Source: Halocaridina rubra (Eukaryota; Arthropoda; Malacostraca; Decapoda; Atyidae). From it: a stretch of 64,000 nucleotides of DNA. Positions 1 through 16,042 of this stretch are shown here, one piece after another. The position numbers and the translations under genes are program-made. Numbering within the stretch: the first letter of the stretch is position 1; each line of letters opens with the position of its first letter. The notes below the pieces were generated by a model, which made no database searches, had not been told where the DNA came from, and saw only the letters and a list, made by a program, of their open reading frames with translations. The DNA is taken from positions 22,501-86,500 of the forward strand of contig JAXCGZ010009448.1 of the NCBI GenBank assembly GCA_037179515.1, read 5' to 3'.

Positions 1-1440
1 ACTTAGTGATACTTATCATACCTGTCCTTAAAACTATGGATTGAGATAGCATTAACTACCTCCTCGCTTAGCGAATTCCATTTATCAACTACTCTTACAC
101 TGAAAAAGTATTTCCTTACATCCTGCAAAGAAGTTTTCTTACGAAGCTTCAAACTATGACCTCTAGTTCTGGAGCCAGCCATATCAAAATATCGATCCCT
201 ATCCACTCTATCATAACCATGAAGGAATTTAAAGACTGTCACCATATCCCCCCTCACTCTTCTAGCTTCGAGTGATGGTAAGTCTAATTCCCTCAGCCTC
301 TCATCATAACTGAGATTGCGTATTTCTGGCACCAGTTTCGTGGCATGTCTTTGAACTTTTTCAAGCTTAGCTATGTGCTTTTTCAAGTGCGGATTCCAAA
401 AGGGGGCTGCATATTCGAGTTTTGGCCTCACATAGGTTACATAAATATTTCTGAACATTTCCTTGTCCATGTGCCTGAAGGCTACCCTTACATTTGATAA
501 GAATGCATATGCTGCCCTTACTATGCCATTTATATGTATTTCTGGAGACAAATCTGCCAGTATGTTTACTCCTAGATCTCTCTCATTTTCTGTCTCTTGA
601 AGTTGTACTCCAGCCACCGAGTAGTCAAGCTTGGGCCTTCTTGCACTTGTACCCATTCTCATTACCTTACATTTTGAAGTATTGAATATCATTAGCCACT
701 TTTCTGACCACTCATGCAGATTATTTAGATCCTCCTGAAGTTCTCTATCATTGTTCTCATTTTTTACTTTCTTCACAATCTTTGCATCATCTGCAAACAT
801 ATTCATGAATGAATTTACAGACTCTGGTAGGTCATTTACATATACAAGGAACAAAAGTGGCCCTAAAACTGAACCCTGTGGAACTCCACTACTAACTCTT
901 CTCCATTCAGACACTGAGTGTCTTACTCTAACCCTCTGTTCCCTTCCTTCTAAGTAAGTTTTTATCCATTCCAAAACATTTCCACCTATTCTAGCCATTG
1001 ATTGCAGCTTCCTAATAAGTCTCCCATGTGGAACAGTGTCAAACGCTTTCTGGAAGTCTAGGAATATGCAATCTGCCCAGCCCTCTCTTTCCTGTAAGAT
1101 TTGGCTTACCTCATCATAAAATTCTAATAAGTTTGTTACTGCTTCTCTAAAGCCATGTTGCCTCACTGACAAAAAGTTGAAGGATTCCAAGTGAAGAGAG
1201 ATATGTTTCCTTAGTAGTTTCTCCATAAGTTTGCAAACTATGCTGGTCAAGGAAACTGGTCTATAGTTCAGAGCCGTATCCCTCCTTCCCTTTTTGAAGA
1301 TAGGTATCACATTTGCTTGTTTCCATCATCTTGGAATCTCCCCCGACTCCAGTGACTCCTTAAATATGATACTTAGTGCCACTGATATTGTGTTTGCGCA
1401 TTTTTTAAGCACATGAGGGGATATGTCATCAGGACCTGTA
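1..1440 (-). mobile_element. CR1/L2-like non-LTR retrotransposon, copy A (3' end cut by window)
   Basis: This is a 5'-truncated reverse-transcriptase copy that begins inside the pre-RT region (residues reading GPDDISPHVLKK) and runs to the window edge. It is nearly identical to the copies at 31878-33800, 52463-54470 and 62883-63606, so it is a young family member. The truncated 5' end joins directly to a (GT)n-rich stretch at about 1441. The classification as Jockey superfamily, CR1/L2-like, comes from the RT core with FADD and from the C-terminal region of the type PKLEYAAPFWNPHLKK; it is inferred without a database search. Confidence 0.9.
3..1310 (-). pseudogene. Reverse transcriptase (RT) of copy A, broken
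   Basis: The open frame of about 435 codons holds the RT core: the finger motif NYRPVSLTSIVCK, the palm motif LDFQKAFDTVPHGRL with the first catalytic Asp, GVPQGSVLGPLLFLVYVND, and the FADDAKI catalytic box. The thumb/C-terminal region follows and ends in DKYH before the stop. Two lesions separate it from its relatives. A 9-base in-frame deletion at about 1140 removes residues from the FREGRSTVTN segment. A TGC-to-TGA nonsense change at about 1326 closes the frame upstream (a Cys in PRCWKQ becomes a stop). It would copy element RNA at a nicked target, but this copy is 5' truncated and not autonomous. Confidence 0.9.
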
Positions 1441-2202
1441 GCGTGTGTGTATGTTTGTGTGTGTGTATGCGTGCGTGTGTGCGTGTGTGAAAGGGAGTAG
1501 ACGCAGATATGTTGGAACTGGGGGATTAAGGTTGAATGCCCTTCCCAACGCCTCGCGATTGAATGGAACCCACGTTATTCGTTCTCCTATTGTTGGCAGT
1601 TTGATAACTGTCCAAGGAAAATATGTTTCATTTTCAAAAACAGTAAATACTGCTAAAACGAGCTTGGCCCCCAAACATGAACTTTCCAAAAATTTATGTC
1701 CCTTCCATCAACTTAGGTGACAGTAAGAATAAATCGCTGAGAAAGGGATTGCCAACTCCTTGCTCCCATTTTTCATTTAGTTTGTTTTTCCGTTGCGAAG
1801 CTAATGCTTAAGCTAAATGGTTTCTTCCCCTCAACTTGAGATATCCTTTAAACACGATGTGAGTGCGAGAGTGGTGTTTCCCTCCCCCTACCAGGTAGTA
1901 TTGCAATATCTTTTATAAATGTTTTGCATAACCAACAAGTTGAGTAAAAGCATAGATTATTATTACTTTCAATATACTTAATTTATTCCTATGCAATGCA
2001 GGTTTTTTCAAGTTTATGATGATGTCATCTTACCTGTTCAGGTGTTGTAATTAATTTGCGATAGGTTTACAAGGGCCAAAACAGGTGTTTATTGGTTAGT
2101 TCGTGGAACAGGTGCATGAGTAAAATCTACGAAAGAATGTGTCATTCTATACAAATATTTAATATACAAAGTATGCGGTGTGTATGTGCACGCGCGCGTG
2201 CG
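1441..2202. other. Unassigned spacer beginning with a (GT)n-rich tract
   Basis: The first 55 bases are TG/TATG-rich. The rest is AT-rich DNA with no exon, RNA or transposon signature that I can support. The reading frames on both strands at 1429-1720 are short and do not look coding. Confidence 0.5.
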
Positions 2203-2228
2203 TGTATGTATGTATGTATGTATGTATG

Positions 2229-2258
<30 letters not shown>
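2203..2258. repeat. (TATG)n microsatellite
   Basis: A run of perfect TATG repeats that abuts the 3' end of retrotransposon copy B, whose sequence begins at TAATTACCTAATTG. Confidence 0.95.
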
Positions 2259-2259
<1 letters not shown>

Positions 2260-4835
2260 TTACCTAATTGTGGTTACAGGTAAGAGCCCTATGTTCATAA
2301 CTACCCGTCTTCTGCTTTTTTGTACTTATATTTATCCTTAAAACTATGAATTGAGTTAGCATTAACTACCTCCTAGTTTTGCGAATTCCAATCATCAATA
2401 CGCTAATAAAGAGTACTTCATTACATTTTTGCAGATAAGTTTTCTTACGAAGCTTCAAACTATGATATCTAGTTCTAGAGTCAGCCATATCAAAATATCG
2501 ATCCCAATCCACTCTGTCAAAACTATGAAGGAATTTTAAAGCCGTCACCATATTCACCGCTCATTCTTCTGGCCTCGAGTGATGGCAAGTTTACTTCCCC
2601 CAGTTTCCTCATAAATGAGATTGCGTATTTCTGGCACCAAATTCATGGCATGTCTTTGAACATTTTCCATCTTATTTCTGTATTTTTGCAAGTGTGGATT
2701 CCACAAGAGAGGCTGCATATTCAAGTTTTGACCTCAAATGAGGTATATAAATATTTTTGTACATATCCTTGTCCATGTGTCGGAAGGCTACCCTTTCATA
2801 TGCTGAGATAGCATATGTTGCCCTTACTATGCCATTTGTATGCATTTCCGGGGACAAATCTGCCAATATAATTACTCCTAAATCTCTTTCATTCTCCGTC
2901 TCTTGAAGTTCTGTTCCTCTTATATAGTATTCTAGCTTAGGCCTTCTCGCAGATGTACCCATTCTCATTACCTTACATTTTGAAGTATTGAATTTCATTT
3001 GCCACTTTTCTGGCCTCTCATCTAAACTATTTAGGTCTTCCAGAAATTCACTATCATTGTTCTCGTCTTTTACTTTCTTCACAATCTTTGCGTCATCAGC
3101 AAGCATATTTAAGAATAAATTTACAGACTCTGGTAGGTCATTTACATATTCAAGGAGCAAATGTGGCCCTAAAATTGAGCCCTGTGAAATCCACTTCTAA
3201 CCATCTTCCATTCAGACACTGAGTGTCTTACTCTAACCCTCTGTTCCCTTCCTTCTAAGTACGTTTTTATCCATTCCAAAACATTTCCACTTTTTCTCGC
3301 CATTACTGGCAGCTTCTTAATGAGTCATTAATGTGGGATAGTATCAAATGCCTGCTGGAAATCTGAGAATATACAATCTGACCAGCCCTCTCTTTCCTGT
3401 CAGATCCGGCATACCTCATCATAGAATTCTAATAAGTTGGTTTACGTTTCATCTGTTATTTCTGAAGCCATGTTGTCTCACTGACAAAAAGCTGAAGGAT
3501 TCCAAGTGAAGAGAGATGTGTTTTCTTGGTAGTTTTTCCATAACTTTGCAAACTATACTGGTCAAGGAAATAGTCTTATTAATTAGAGATGTATCCCTCC
3601 TTTCCTTTTTGAAGATAGGTACCTTATGCGCTTCTTTCTAGCATCTTGGAATATTTCCATATTCCAGGAACTTTCAAATATGATGCATAGTGCCACCGAT
3701 ATTGGCCAAGCGCATTTCTAAAGTACGTAAAGAGATATATTATCAGGCCCTGTAGCTTCAGATGCATCTATCTCCATCAACGCTTTGCATACCACTGTGG
3801 CTGAAAAGATGATGTTCTCTAATACAGGCCCATGAACTCCTATCTCTGCAATCTGAGGTGACGGAGTTTTTTCTGCAGTTCAATTCTTCGCAAATTTCTT
3901 CATCAAGCTCAGCTATGCTTCCATCCGTTCTCTTTAAATTTGGAACCTGTTTTTTACACTTCAATTTTCCTCTAATAAAGCTAAGGAAAAATTTGGGATT
4001 TTATTTAGCCTTTGTGATATCCCTTTCGTAATCTCTCTCTGCCTCTTTTCTTTTACTTAGGTAATTATTTCTTGCTCTTTTATAAGTGTGGCAGTCATTT
4101 ATGTTTTTCTCCTCCTATGTCTTTTCCAGCATTTGTTTCTTCACTCCTTATATCTCGTACACTCATTATTAAACCATTTCTTTCTGGCATGAATAACTCC
4201 TATTTTGGTGGAAGGTATGTAACAAGTGACTATCTCCCCATACTCCTCACCAAAGATTTCGTATATTTCTTGTACAGATTTGTTTGTAAATCAGGTCCCT
4301 CTGTCAATAGCTGCAAAAAGCTAATTAATTTTAATGTGATCTCCATTTTGGATAGTTCCTCCTCATGTCCTTCTCAGTGCCCGTACTTTCAGGCTTAACA
4401 TCAACAACACACAATGGTTACTGTTTCCAATTGGTGGTTCATACTCCTCTTTTTTTTTTTCAATATCCAACACATTATCTGTGAATACTAGCTCAAGCAG
4501 TAATGGCTCATTCCCACCCTGGCCCTCGTTGGTCCCAGTACATGTTGGGGTAGGAAATTCCATTGTACACAATTCGGGAATCATGCCCCAAATGAGTCCT
4601 CCCAACTGTGCTGGTCAAGAAGAGTCCAATCTATATCTCTATGATTAAATAAAAATCCTACACACTCTCTCCCGTGCATTATTAACCACTGCGTTTATGA
4701 CTTTGATGTTACCTATATGACTTTCCTCTTCAACTTCTAACCTATGTTGGTTCCTTGCTGGGCTACATACAACAGTTATTATCATGCTGTCTGGCCCAGT
4801 ATTTATGCAAGCAAGAAGAAATTTCCTTCACATAA
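2255..4835 (-). mobile_element. CR1/L2-like retrotransposon, copy B, degenerate, endonuclease plus RT
   Basis: Read on the minus strand, 4620-4835 is the middle of the apurinic endonuclease (EN) domain and 4363-4605 its end (RGGNEPLLLELVF-like, then a GNSNHCVL version of the SDH motif). The pre-RT linker follows at about 3750-4360, RT at 2672-3700, the C-terminal domain at 2366-2650 and the 3' UTR at 2255-2365. The RT carries LADDAKIVKK in place of FADDAKI. Many frameshifts and stops show it is older than copies A, E, G and I. The 5' end stops inside EN, a normal 5' truncation. The 3' end touches the (TATG)n array. Confidence 0.85.

Positions 4836-7349
<2,514 letters not shown>

Positions 7350-7422
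<73 letters not shown>
7350..7422. repeat. (AAT)n microsatellite
   Basis: About 24 perfect AAT units followed by a short GAA-rich run. Confidence 0.95.
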
Positions 7423-7809
7423 GAAGAAGAAGAAAAGGAAGAACATAAAATTTGAAGAAATATTTAATAGGCTACTTGAAGATAAACGTTGGTGTCATGA
7501 GGAAGCAACAGTCCCTTAATTACTTTTGCATGTCAGCCTCTTTATGCCTTTCCTTTCCCCTCTTCTTGCATGCTCCTCTCCTTTTGACTAGCCTAAAGGT
7601 TCTTTCATGAGTCTCCTCTGTACTTTCCTTCCCTTCGTAATGCTACATTTCCTTGTAGGTTTCCCTTCGAGTACGATGTACCATTGGCGCAGGGAGTTTT
7701 CTGCTGGACTCTTATATTTTCTTTTGCCAGATGCTCTACACTAAAATACCTGCTTTCGCCCAGGCAAATATTTTTTGGAGATGTCAGAAGTTTATATAAA
7801 CTTATATTT

Positions 7810-7811
<2 letters not shown>
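7423..7811. other. Unassigned spacer
   Basis: Mixed-composition sequence between two microsatellites; no gene seen. Confidence 0.4.

Positions 7812-7905
<94 letters not shown>
7812..7905. repeat. (GA)n microsatellite
   Basis: About 47 uninterrupted GA units. Confidence 0.97.
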
Positions 7906-7908
<3 letters not shown>

Positions 7909-8212
7909 GCTATAAATTCTCTAAAAAAGAAAAGAAAAAAAAAAACGGATAAAAAGGGTATATTAAACCGATGGATCTAACGACATTGTATGTGAAACTC
8001 GGTTGATCCATTGAGACCATTATTCCTCTGGCTGGGATTCAGTTTTCGTAATTGGGGGTTATGACCCCAGTCTCACATTTATCTCTTTCTCCCCAGTTTC
8101 ACCGTAGTATATCTATATTCCTTTTCTCATTTCTTATTCCAAAAGTTTCCCATCCCTTTGGTCTCATCGTTATCTCTTATTTTTACCGTGCTTATATCAC
8201 TGCTTTTTTTGT

Positions 8213-8285
8213 GTGTGACACCGAGACGGGCAAAGATAATTTCCTTCATCGGCCCGGACATCAAGGAAACAAGAGGGAAAAGTAA
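8213..8285 (-). mobile_element. 3' UTR scrap of the second Jockey-like retrotransposon family
   Basis: The stretch starting GTGACACCGAGACGGGCAAA and continuing through CGGCCCGGACATCAAGGAAA aligns by eye with the 3' ends of the elements at 28519-29666 and 44400-47090 (GTGACACCGGGACAGGCAAG). No coding part is attached. Confidence 0.6.
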
Positions 8286-8347
8286 AGCGAAATAGAGATG
8301 AGGATTGTTGTGCCTTTTTGTCCAATTTTCACATTTCCCCCCAAATG

Positions 8348-8591
<244 letters not shown>

Positions 8592-8796
8592 TTTTATGGT
8601 ATCTGTGTAAAATGAAATTTTTGACAGTAGCGTCCTACTGTTGACATTTAAATCAGTCTACTATATTGCATGATCAGTGAAATGTCAGATGACTTCTGCA
8701 GGGAATTAATATTTGGAAAAATTTAGAGGTCGCTCTTTCTATTGTAAAGGCATTATTGTATATTAGTATATTACTAATATCTTCTAGGTGTTTAGG

Positions 8797-9775
<979 letters not shown>

Positions 9776-11413
9776 CTTCGTGGCATGGGATGTCTTTAAG
9801 CTTTTTCCAGCTTAACTATGTGCTGTTTCAAGTGTGGATTCCAAAAGGGGGCTGCATATTCAAGCTTTTGCCTCGCCTAGGTTACCTAATTATTTCTTAA
9901 CATTTCCATGTCCATGTTCCTGAAAGTTACCATTACATTTGCTAAGAAATCTTTTGCTACCCTTACTATACCATTTATATGCATTTCCAGAGATATCTAC
10001 CAGTATGTTTACTCTTAGATCTCTTTCATTCTCTGCCTCTTGAAGTTTTGCTCCTGCTATTGACTATTCAAGCTTGACCCTCTTTGCACTTGTACCCATT
10101 CTCATTATCATACATTTAAAAGTATTGAATTCGTTATCTACTTTTCTGACCATTCATGCAGACTATTTTAGTCTTCCTGAAGGTTTCTACAATTGTTCTC
10201 ATCTCTTACTTTCTGTACAATCTTTTCATCATCTGCAAACATATCCATGAATGAATTTACATTCTGGTAGGTCATTTAAATTTACATATACAAGAAACAA
10301 AAGTGGCCCTAAAAAATGAACCCTGTGGAACCCCACTACTAACTCTTCTCTATTCAGACACTGAGTGTCTTACTCTAACCCTCTGTTCCCTTCCTTCTAA
10401 GTAAGTTTTTATCCATTCCAAAACATTTCCATTTATTCTCGCCATTACTTGCAGTATCTTAATAAGTCTCCCTTGTGGGACTGTATCAAAAGCCTTCTGG
10501 AAATCTAGGAATATGCAATCCGACCAGCCCTCTTTTTCCTGTAAGATGAGGCTTGCCTCATCATAAAAGTCTTATGAGTTTGTTACTGTTGATCTACCTT
10601 CTCTGAAGCCATGTTGTCTCATTGACAAAAAATTAAAGGATTCCAAGTGAAGAGAGATATGTTTTCTTGGCAGTTTCACCATAACTTTGCAAACTATGCT
10701 GATCAAGGAAACAGGCCTATTGTTTAGAGCTGTATCCCTCCTTCCCTTTTTGAAAATAGGTACCACGTTCTCTTGTTTCCAGCATCTTGGAATCTCCCCA
10801 GATTCCAGCGACTTCAAATATGGTACAGAGTGCCGCCGATATTGATTAGCGCATTTCTTAAGTATGTAAGAGGATATATCATCAGGACCTGTAGCTTACG
10901 GGCATCTAACTACATCAGCACTTTCCATACCTCTGTCGTTAAAAAGATGATGTTCTCTAATACTGGCCTATGGACTCCTGTCTCTGCAAGCTGAGGGGGT
11001 GGGGTATTTTCTTCTGTAAATACTAACTGAAACGCCTTGTTCAATTCTTCACAAATCTTTTCATTCGTCTCAGTTATGCTACCATCTGCTCTCTTTAACT
11101 TTAAAACCTGTTCTTTGACCTTCAATTCTCCTCTGATAAATCTGTGGAAAAGTTGTAGCCTTCCTTGTGATATTCCATATCATAATCTCTCTCTACCTAT
11201 TTTCCTTTACTTAGGTAATCATTTCTTGCTCTTTTATAAATCTGTCAGTCATTTAATGCTTTTTCTCTTTCTATATCATTTCCAGCATTTGTCTGTCTAG
11301 TCCTTATCTCTCTTACACTCATTGTTGAACCATTTCTCTGTGACATGAATAACTCTTATTTTGGTGGAAGATATGCAACAATTTACTATCTTCCCATATT
11401 CCTCCCAAAAGAT
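9776..11413 (-). mobile_element. CR1/L2-like retrotransposon, copy C, fragment
   Basis: This copy lacks both ends. Its 3' side starts within the C-terminal domain (the cognate of [14 protein letters not shown]) and its 5' side ends in the EN-RT linker where a (GT)n run begins. Recognisable pieces on the minus strand are ESGEIPRCWKQENVVPIFKK and NNRPVSLISIVCKVM (10572-10817) and the pre-RT ICEELNKAFQ segment (10910-11125). Several small deletions and insertions break the frame, including one in the region around the FADD box at about 10220-10260. It is an old, dead copy. Confidence 0.85.
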
Positions 11414-12003
11414 GTCATGTGTGTGTGTGTGAATGATGACACTTTTTTTGGAATGTAAGTTACTTGATGATCATAATTATCCTAAAATAATGCAGTAATG
11501 GCTCTCGCTTTTCGGTGTATGGCATATAGAGTCAAGTCACTCATACCAAATAATATCTATATTTTTTATATATACATGTTTTTAGGTTCTGGTCGCCTAA
11601 TGGAAGTACATGAATGTCTCTCATTTCTTTATCATGTCTTTATATGTTGGTTGGGAAGTCCATTACTTATTTACAGACACAATTTGTCAGATTTCTGGAA
11701 GGAAAAATATGTTATGATATAATTATTCATAAAGTGTATATATATGTATTTATTCATTTGTATTAATGATATGTGTGTTTGCTTATATATTACTTTGTTT
11801 GGTTTTCCCTTCAACTTTTCCCTAGCTATCTCTTGGTGTTTTGTAAACATTCCAACATCAACAGTATTTGCATGCTCTTTCTTGTATTTCAATTTTAAGT
11901 TCATGTTTTGGCAATTTTTTGAAACAAAACTCAATTTATTACTTTATTTAGTTAAGGCATATTCAATAACGTATTTTTCTTTATTTATTTGCTTGGTCAG
12001 TGC

Positions 12004-12004
<1 letters not shown>
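11414..12004. other. Unassigned AT-rich spacer
   Basis: It contains only a short TG run at the border with copy C and AT-rich sequence; no coding signature. Confidence 0.4.

Positions 12005-12084
<80 letters not shown>
12005..12084. repeat. (TA)n microsatellite
   Basis: About 40 TA units with one phase slip; it passes through a short GTATGTA into the 3' end of a retrotransposon fragment. Confidence 0.96.
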
Positions 12085-12091
<7 letters not shown>

Positions 12092-12365
12092 ATTACCTAA
12101 ATGTGCTTACGAGAAAGAGTCCTGTGATCTTGACCCCGTGTCGAGGTCGGCTCCATTTTTGTACTCAATAATACTTTTGTTTATACTTAAAATTGTGAAT
12201 GAAATTAGCATTAACTTCATTTTCTTTTAGCGAATTCCAATCTCAAATATGCTTACACTAAATAAGTACTTTTTACATCTTGCAAAGAAGTTTTCTCACT
12301 AAGCTTTAAACTACGTAAATTACATAAATATTTCTGAGCATTTCCTTGTCCATGTATCCGAGGCA
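12085..12365 (-). mobile_element. CR1/L2-like retrotransposon, 3' fragment
   Basis: The 3' terminus (TAATTACCTAAATGTGCTTACGAGAAAGAG on the plus strand, in two parts) is followed by the reverse complement of the last codons of the family. An internal deletion then jumps to the segment around TTACATAAATATTTCTGAGC and CCTTGTCCATG. Only about 280 bases remain, and they are heavily mutated. Confidence 0.75.
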
Positions 12366-12410
12366 CCTGGGCTCTGTCATATCACCCCTTTCCCATGTCT
12401 CCCATCAGCT

Positions 12411-12576
<166 letters not shown>

Positions 12577-12745
12577 GAAACCAATAGCAAAATGTAACAC
12601 ACATTGCTTTCAGCCACCTCCTATGAAACTTATTTAGTACTGTGTATTTTGTTTGGATCTTTTCTTTTGAACATCATATTTTTGCCTATTAAAGACTGGT
12701 TATACTAAGAGAGTACTGAATTTTTTTTTATTTACTTTAATTGTA

Positions 12746-13072
12746 CAGAAGCTCCCCTACTTTTGAACAACCGAGTTACATATATTCAGAGATTCGAACA
12801 AAAACTTACCCTTTATCTACCCATGTATTAATGTATGTATTACTGTACTGTACTGCAGTATTACATTATTATGAATATTGTATCAGAATTCATTAATACT
12901 GTATACGTTATGTTTTATGCAGTAGTTAAGTGTCTTTAGCCTAAGTAATGTACAGAACTGTACATGTATGTACTGTACAGTACTTTTTTCACTTATAAAC
13001 ACAACTTACGAACAATTCTACATATGAAAAGACTTCTAGAGCCTAACTCATTCGTAACTTGGAAAGTGTCTG
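12746..13072. mobile_element. MITE of about 327 bp with CAGA termini and TA target duplication
   Basis: The left end reads CAGAAGCTCCCCTACTTTTG. The reverse complement of the right end reads CAGACACTTTCCAAGTTACG. TA dinucleotides flank both sides. The right half resembles the right end of a second copy that ends at 25760. No reading frame is present, so it is non-autonomous; the TA target and CAG ends suggest a Tc1/mariner/pogo-type parent. Confidence 0.6.
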
Positions 13073-13554
13073 TATTTTCAAAATATTTTGCTGCATTTAC
13101 ATTATTTATATACACACTACTTTGGTAAGTCAGGACTTTGAGTTTTACAATGATGTAAAATTTCTATAATTTTTTGCAGTTAGGACAATTTCCTAAAACC
13201 CAGTTTTGCAAGATTCTATAGACTTATAGATAATCCAGTGTTGTTCTTGATATTGTTTTCTTGCACTTAACTGAGGCCTCTCTAGAGCTGGTTAGCACTC
13301 AGTGAAGTTGTAATTTTTCTTCACTTTGCCAGGTAGCATTTTTTATAATATGTAAGTTTAACAATTTGGTTTGTAAAAACGGAAGGGAAGCAGAAATAAA
13401 GCATATATTTTGCATGGAATACCAACTCTCAACACCTGATGGTGATCTGTAGTCCTATATTTACTGTGTTTCCATTTATTTACATAGAAATATTTCTTCG
13501 CTCACCTATATATTAGGTACCTTCGTAAAGTATTTATTATCTCTTTTCTTCCAG
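13073..13554 (+). other. Intron sequence upstream of the first recognised MAGUK exon
   Basis: AT-rich DNA ending in a pyrimidine tract (CTCTTTTCTTCCAG) that forms the acceptor of the exon at 13555. The preceding exon, which should carry the N-terminal L27 region, was not found in the window. Confidence 0.5.
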
Positions 13555-13707
13555 GTGCAGGACACCCTTGAGGACGGTGTGGGGGTTGTGGAACCTGTAT
13601 CCTTGGGTAGTGCAAAGTTGGTGTCTCAGATACGCCTGCTGTGCGAAGCCTCTACAAGTGCCCCATCTCAAGAACTTGCAGATCTTCTGCTACGGCCTCA
13701 CCTGCTG
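13555..13707 (+). CDS. vari: Varicose/MPP2-MPP6-like MAGUK, exon encoding the L27 C-terminal part
   Basis: This is a 51-codon exon, phase 0 at both ends, bounded by TTCTTCCAG and a GTATGG donor. It reads VQDTLEDGV...LVSQIRLLCE...SQELADLLLRPHLL. The ELADLLLRPHLL end, continued by ALLETHDSIAD in the next exon, matches the L27 helix that precedes the PDZ domain in MPP2, MPP6 and insect Varicose (pattern ELxxILxxPHFxxLLExHD). L27 domains pair with other L27 proteins and place the scaffold at cell junctions. An alternative acceptor AG six bases downstream (13559-13560) would drop two residues. The gene symbol is by orthology to Drosophila. The 5' exons were not identified. Confidence 0.85.
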
Positions 13708-14182
13708 GTATGGCCTCTGCCGTGTGCTCAATCTCGCGTTATGTAAGCCCGCGATACCCATTCCCTATTGTGTCTGTGTGTGTTTGAGAGCGTGTACGTT
13801 TTGTTTTTCTGTGGTAATTTGATGTTTTGTGTGCTTTAGTCTTGGTTGTGACAGTGAGATAGGAACTGCGTTCATCTGAGCAGTAAAAACCTTTTCTCTG
13901 TTGAATGTGGCCCTTAGCATGATATTTATCATATCTGCCCCTCCATATCCCTCATCCTGCATGGTCTTTAGAAAAAAATTTTTTTTTAGAACTTAATAAG
14001 ATTGTTTCCATAAGTGCTCATTTATGCACATTTATTGTTTATTTGTAATTTGTCAATTGATACTTCGCACATTTTACTCAATAAAAGCGCATATATTATT
14101 AAGCCACAAATTGGCATACTGTTCTGTATATACTTTCCCAAAAAAGTATAGAAAGGGCTTTTGATATAGGTATATATGATTC
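13708..14182 (+). other. Intron, 5' part
   Basis: This intron runs 13708-19277 and contains the Tigger copy at about 14183-16590. This leading stretch is AT-rich with a short T run and nothing else recognisable. Confidence 0.5.
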
Positions 14183-14481
14183 AAGACGTCCTCGAATTAT
14201 GTCACAGTTTTGTTCCTCAAGATATGATGTAATCTGATTTTCCATTGAGTCGGAACCCACCTAATTAAGCACCTACATCACCCACCTATGCTAAGGCAGT
14301 GGTAGAGTTTTTAATCTAAGACATAAAAGCAACCTTTCTATGACATGTGAAAACATTACTAGGACTAAAAATAAAGAGCAATCCTTATAAATATACAGTA
14401 TACAGTACAGCCTTCCTTACCTGTACTCCTTTGGTTGTCTTGCACACTTAAAAGGGCATTGGAAGGGTGGGAAAGACAGGC

Positions 14482-15932
14482 TTATTGGGAGGAGGAAGCT
14501 GGAGAGGCAGGTGATGGAGAGACTGGGGCAGGTGAGTGTAGAGAGACAGGAGAATCTGCAGCAGGTGCTGGAGATACTGGGGCAGGTGAATCTGGAGAGG
14601 CATCTGAGGTAGAAGGTGCAGGATATGTTGCTGGGGGATCTGCCTTCTTGAAGAAACGTTCCAGGCGAATCTGGAAGCTTGACATCATCTCCTTTTAAAT
14701 TTCCTTGTTACACCACAAGTATTCCATGACCCCTTTGGTGACCTTAGTGTGCCTGGCAGTGTTGGGATCCTGAGCCTCAAACTTTGTCGCCCCTTCCTCT
14801 GTCAGGATAAAACCTTCTTCTAAACCCTTGCTTGTAAACCTCTTGGGCTTTGGGGTTGGCATTTCTTCCGCCTCTTCCATCATCGGGTTCTCCAGTTGAA
14901 TGAAATCCTCAGCAGATAAATCCTCTCCATGAGATTCCAGCAGCTCTGTGACACCATCAGACCCCCTCCAACTAAGCTACTTACTCAGGGCAACAACATT
15001 TTTGGTGATAGCCTCAGCTTTCTCCTCAAAGCTATGAAAGTTATTTACACACTGGGGACACAGTTTCTGCCATGCACGATTCAAGTTTGTCTGCTTAACT
15101 TCCTCCCAAGAATCGGCAATGCTCTTGACAGCTTGAATAATGTTGTAAGACTTCCAAATTTCATTGAGAGTCAAGTTCTTGTTCTTCTCAGTTGCCCTGA
15201 GAGCCATGGCTATTGTCCTTCGGAGGTAGTAGGCCTGAAAGAGGCAATGACACCCTGATACATTGGCTGTAACGGGGAAGTGGAATTAGGTGGAAGTTAA
15301 GTTAACTTGACCTTATGATGAAAGATTTTCAAATGAGCAGGGTGACCAGGGGCATTGTCCAACGCTAGCAACACCTTATAGAACAGACTTGGAAGTACAG
15401 TAACTTTCCATTTCTGGCTCAAAATGATTGCTGAAGTAGTCCTCGAAAAGTTGATGGGTTACCCAAGCCTTCTTGTTCAACATAGATGACAAGCAGTTGA
15501 CCCTTCCAAATGCCCTTGAGTGCCCTTTGATTTTCTGCCAAGTGCACCAACAAGAGCTTCAGCTTGAAGTCGCCAGCATCTTTTAGCTCTTTCCTGAATC
15601 AACATGTGGCTCACTGGGATGAGCCGTTGATGCTGGTCATCCAGCCAAAGCACAAAGAACCTTTCCATTTCAATCGTTAGGCCACTATGCTGCTTAGAAA
15701 TCATACTTGACTTCATAGGAGCAAAACCTTTCACATGTTCAAGGATGCGATATTTATCCTCTATAATCCTCGCCACTGTCGAATGGCTTATGCCCAGTAA
15801 TCAGCCAATATTAGTAGCGGTTTCTCCATTTTTGGAAACCTTTCACAATATCTAGTTTGACTTCCATGGTGATTGCTTTTCTTTTCTTTGAAGCACTGCC
15901 ATCAGAAGAATCTGCTATATGCTTGAGAGACA
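14482..15932 (-). pseudogene. Tigger transposase, broken
   Basis: The minus strand starts with MSLKHIADSSDGSASKKRK at about 15932, followed by a helix-turn-helix of the Psq/CENP-B type (TMEVKLDIVKGF...) and a CENPB-type second helix domain (FFVLWLDDQHQRLIPVSHML). An internal jump then fuses this to KGTQGHLEGSTACHLC, which in the relative at 36636 lies well inside the DDE domain. The later parts include TEKNKNLTLNEIWKSYNIIQ and SIADSWEEVKQTNLNRAWQKL (14977-15207), and a Pro/Ser-rich tail (14482-14688). In-frame stops and shifts make it inactive. Confidence 0.8.
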
Positions 15933-16042
15933 TAATACTGGCCAGAATTTATCACAAACACAAGCAAAACACACCGAAGAGTGAATAAGCACTAGATCAA
16001 TATGGCGTATGAGCGGGAACTAGGCAACTTGTCTTCCTCAGT

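Noticed and set aside
751..957. Small plus-strand frames that recur in several retrotransposon copies (also at 494, 32463, 32720 and, on the other strand, 53422 and 53694)
   Set aside because: They are antisense shadows of the RT gene and recur only because the RT copies are nearly identical.
14435..14698. A Gly/Glu-rich plus-strand frame
   Set aside because: It is the complement of the Pro/Ser-rich transposase tail on the minus strand, which matches related Tigger copies.
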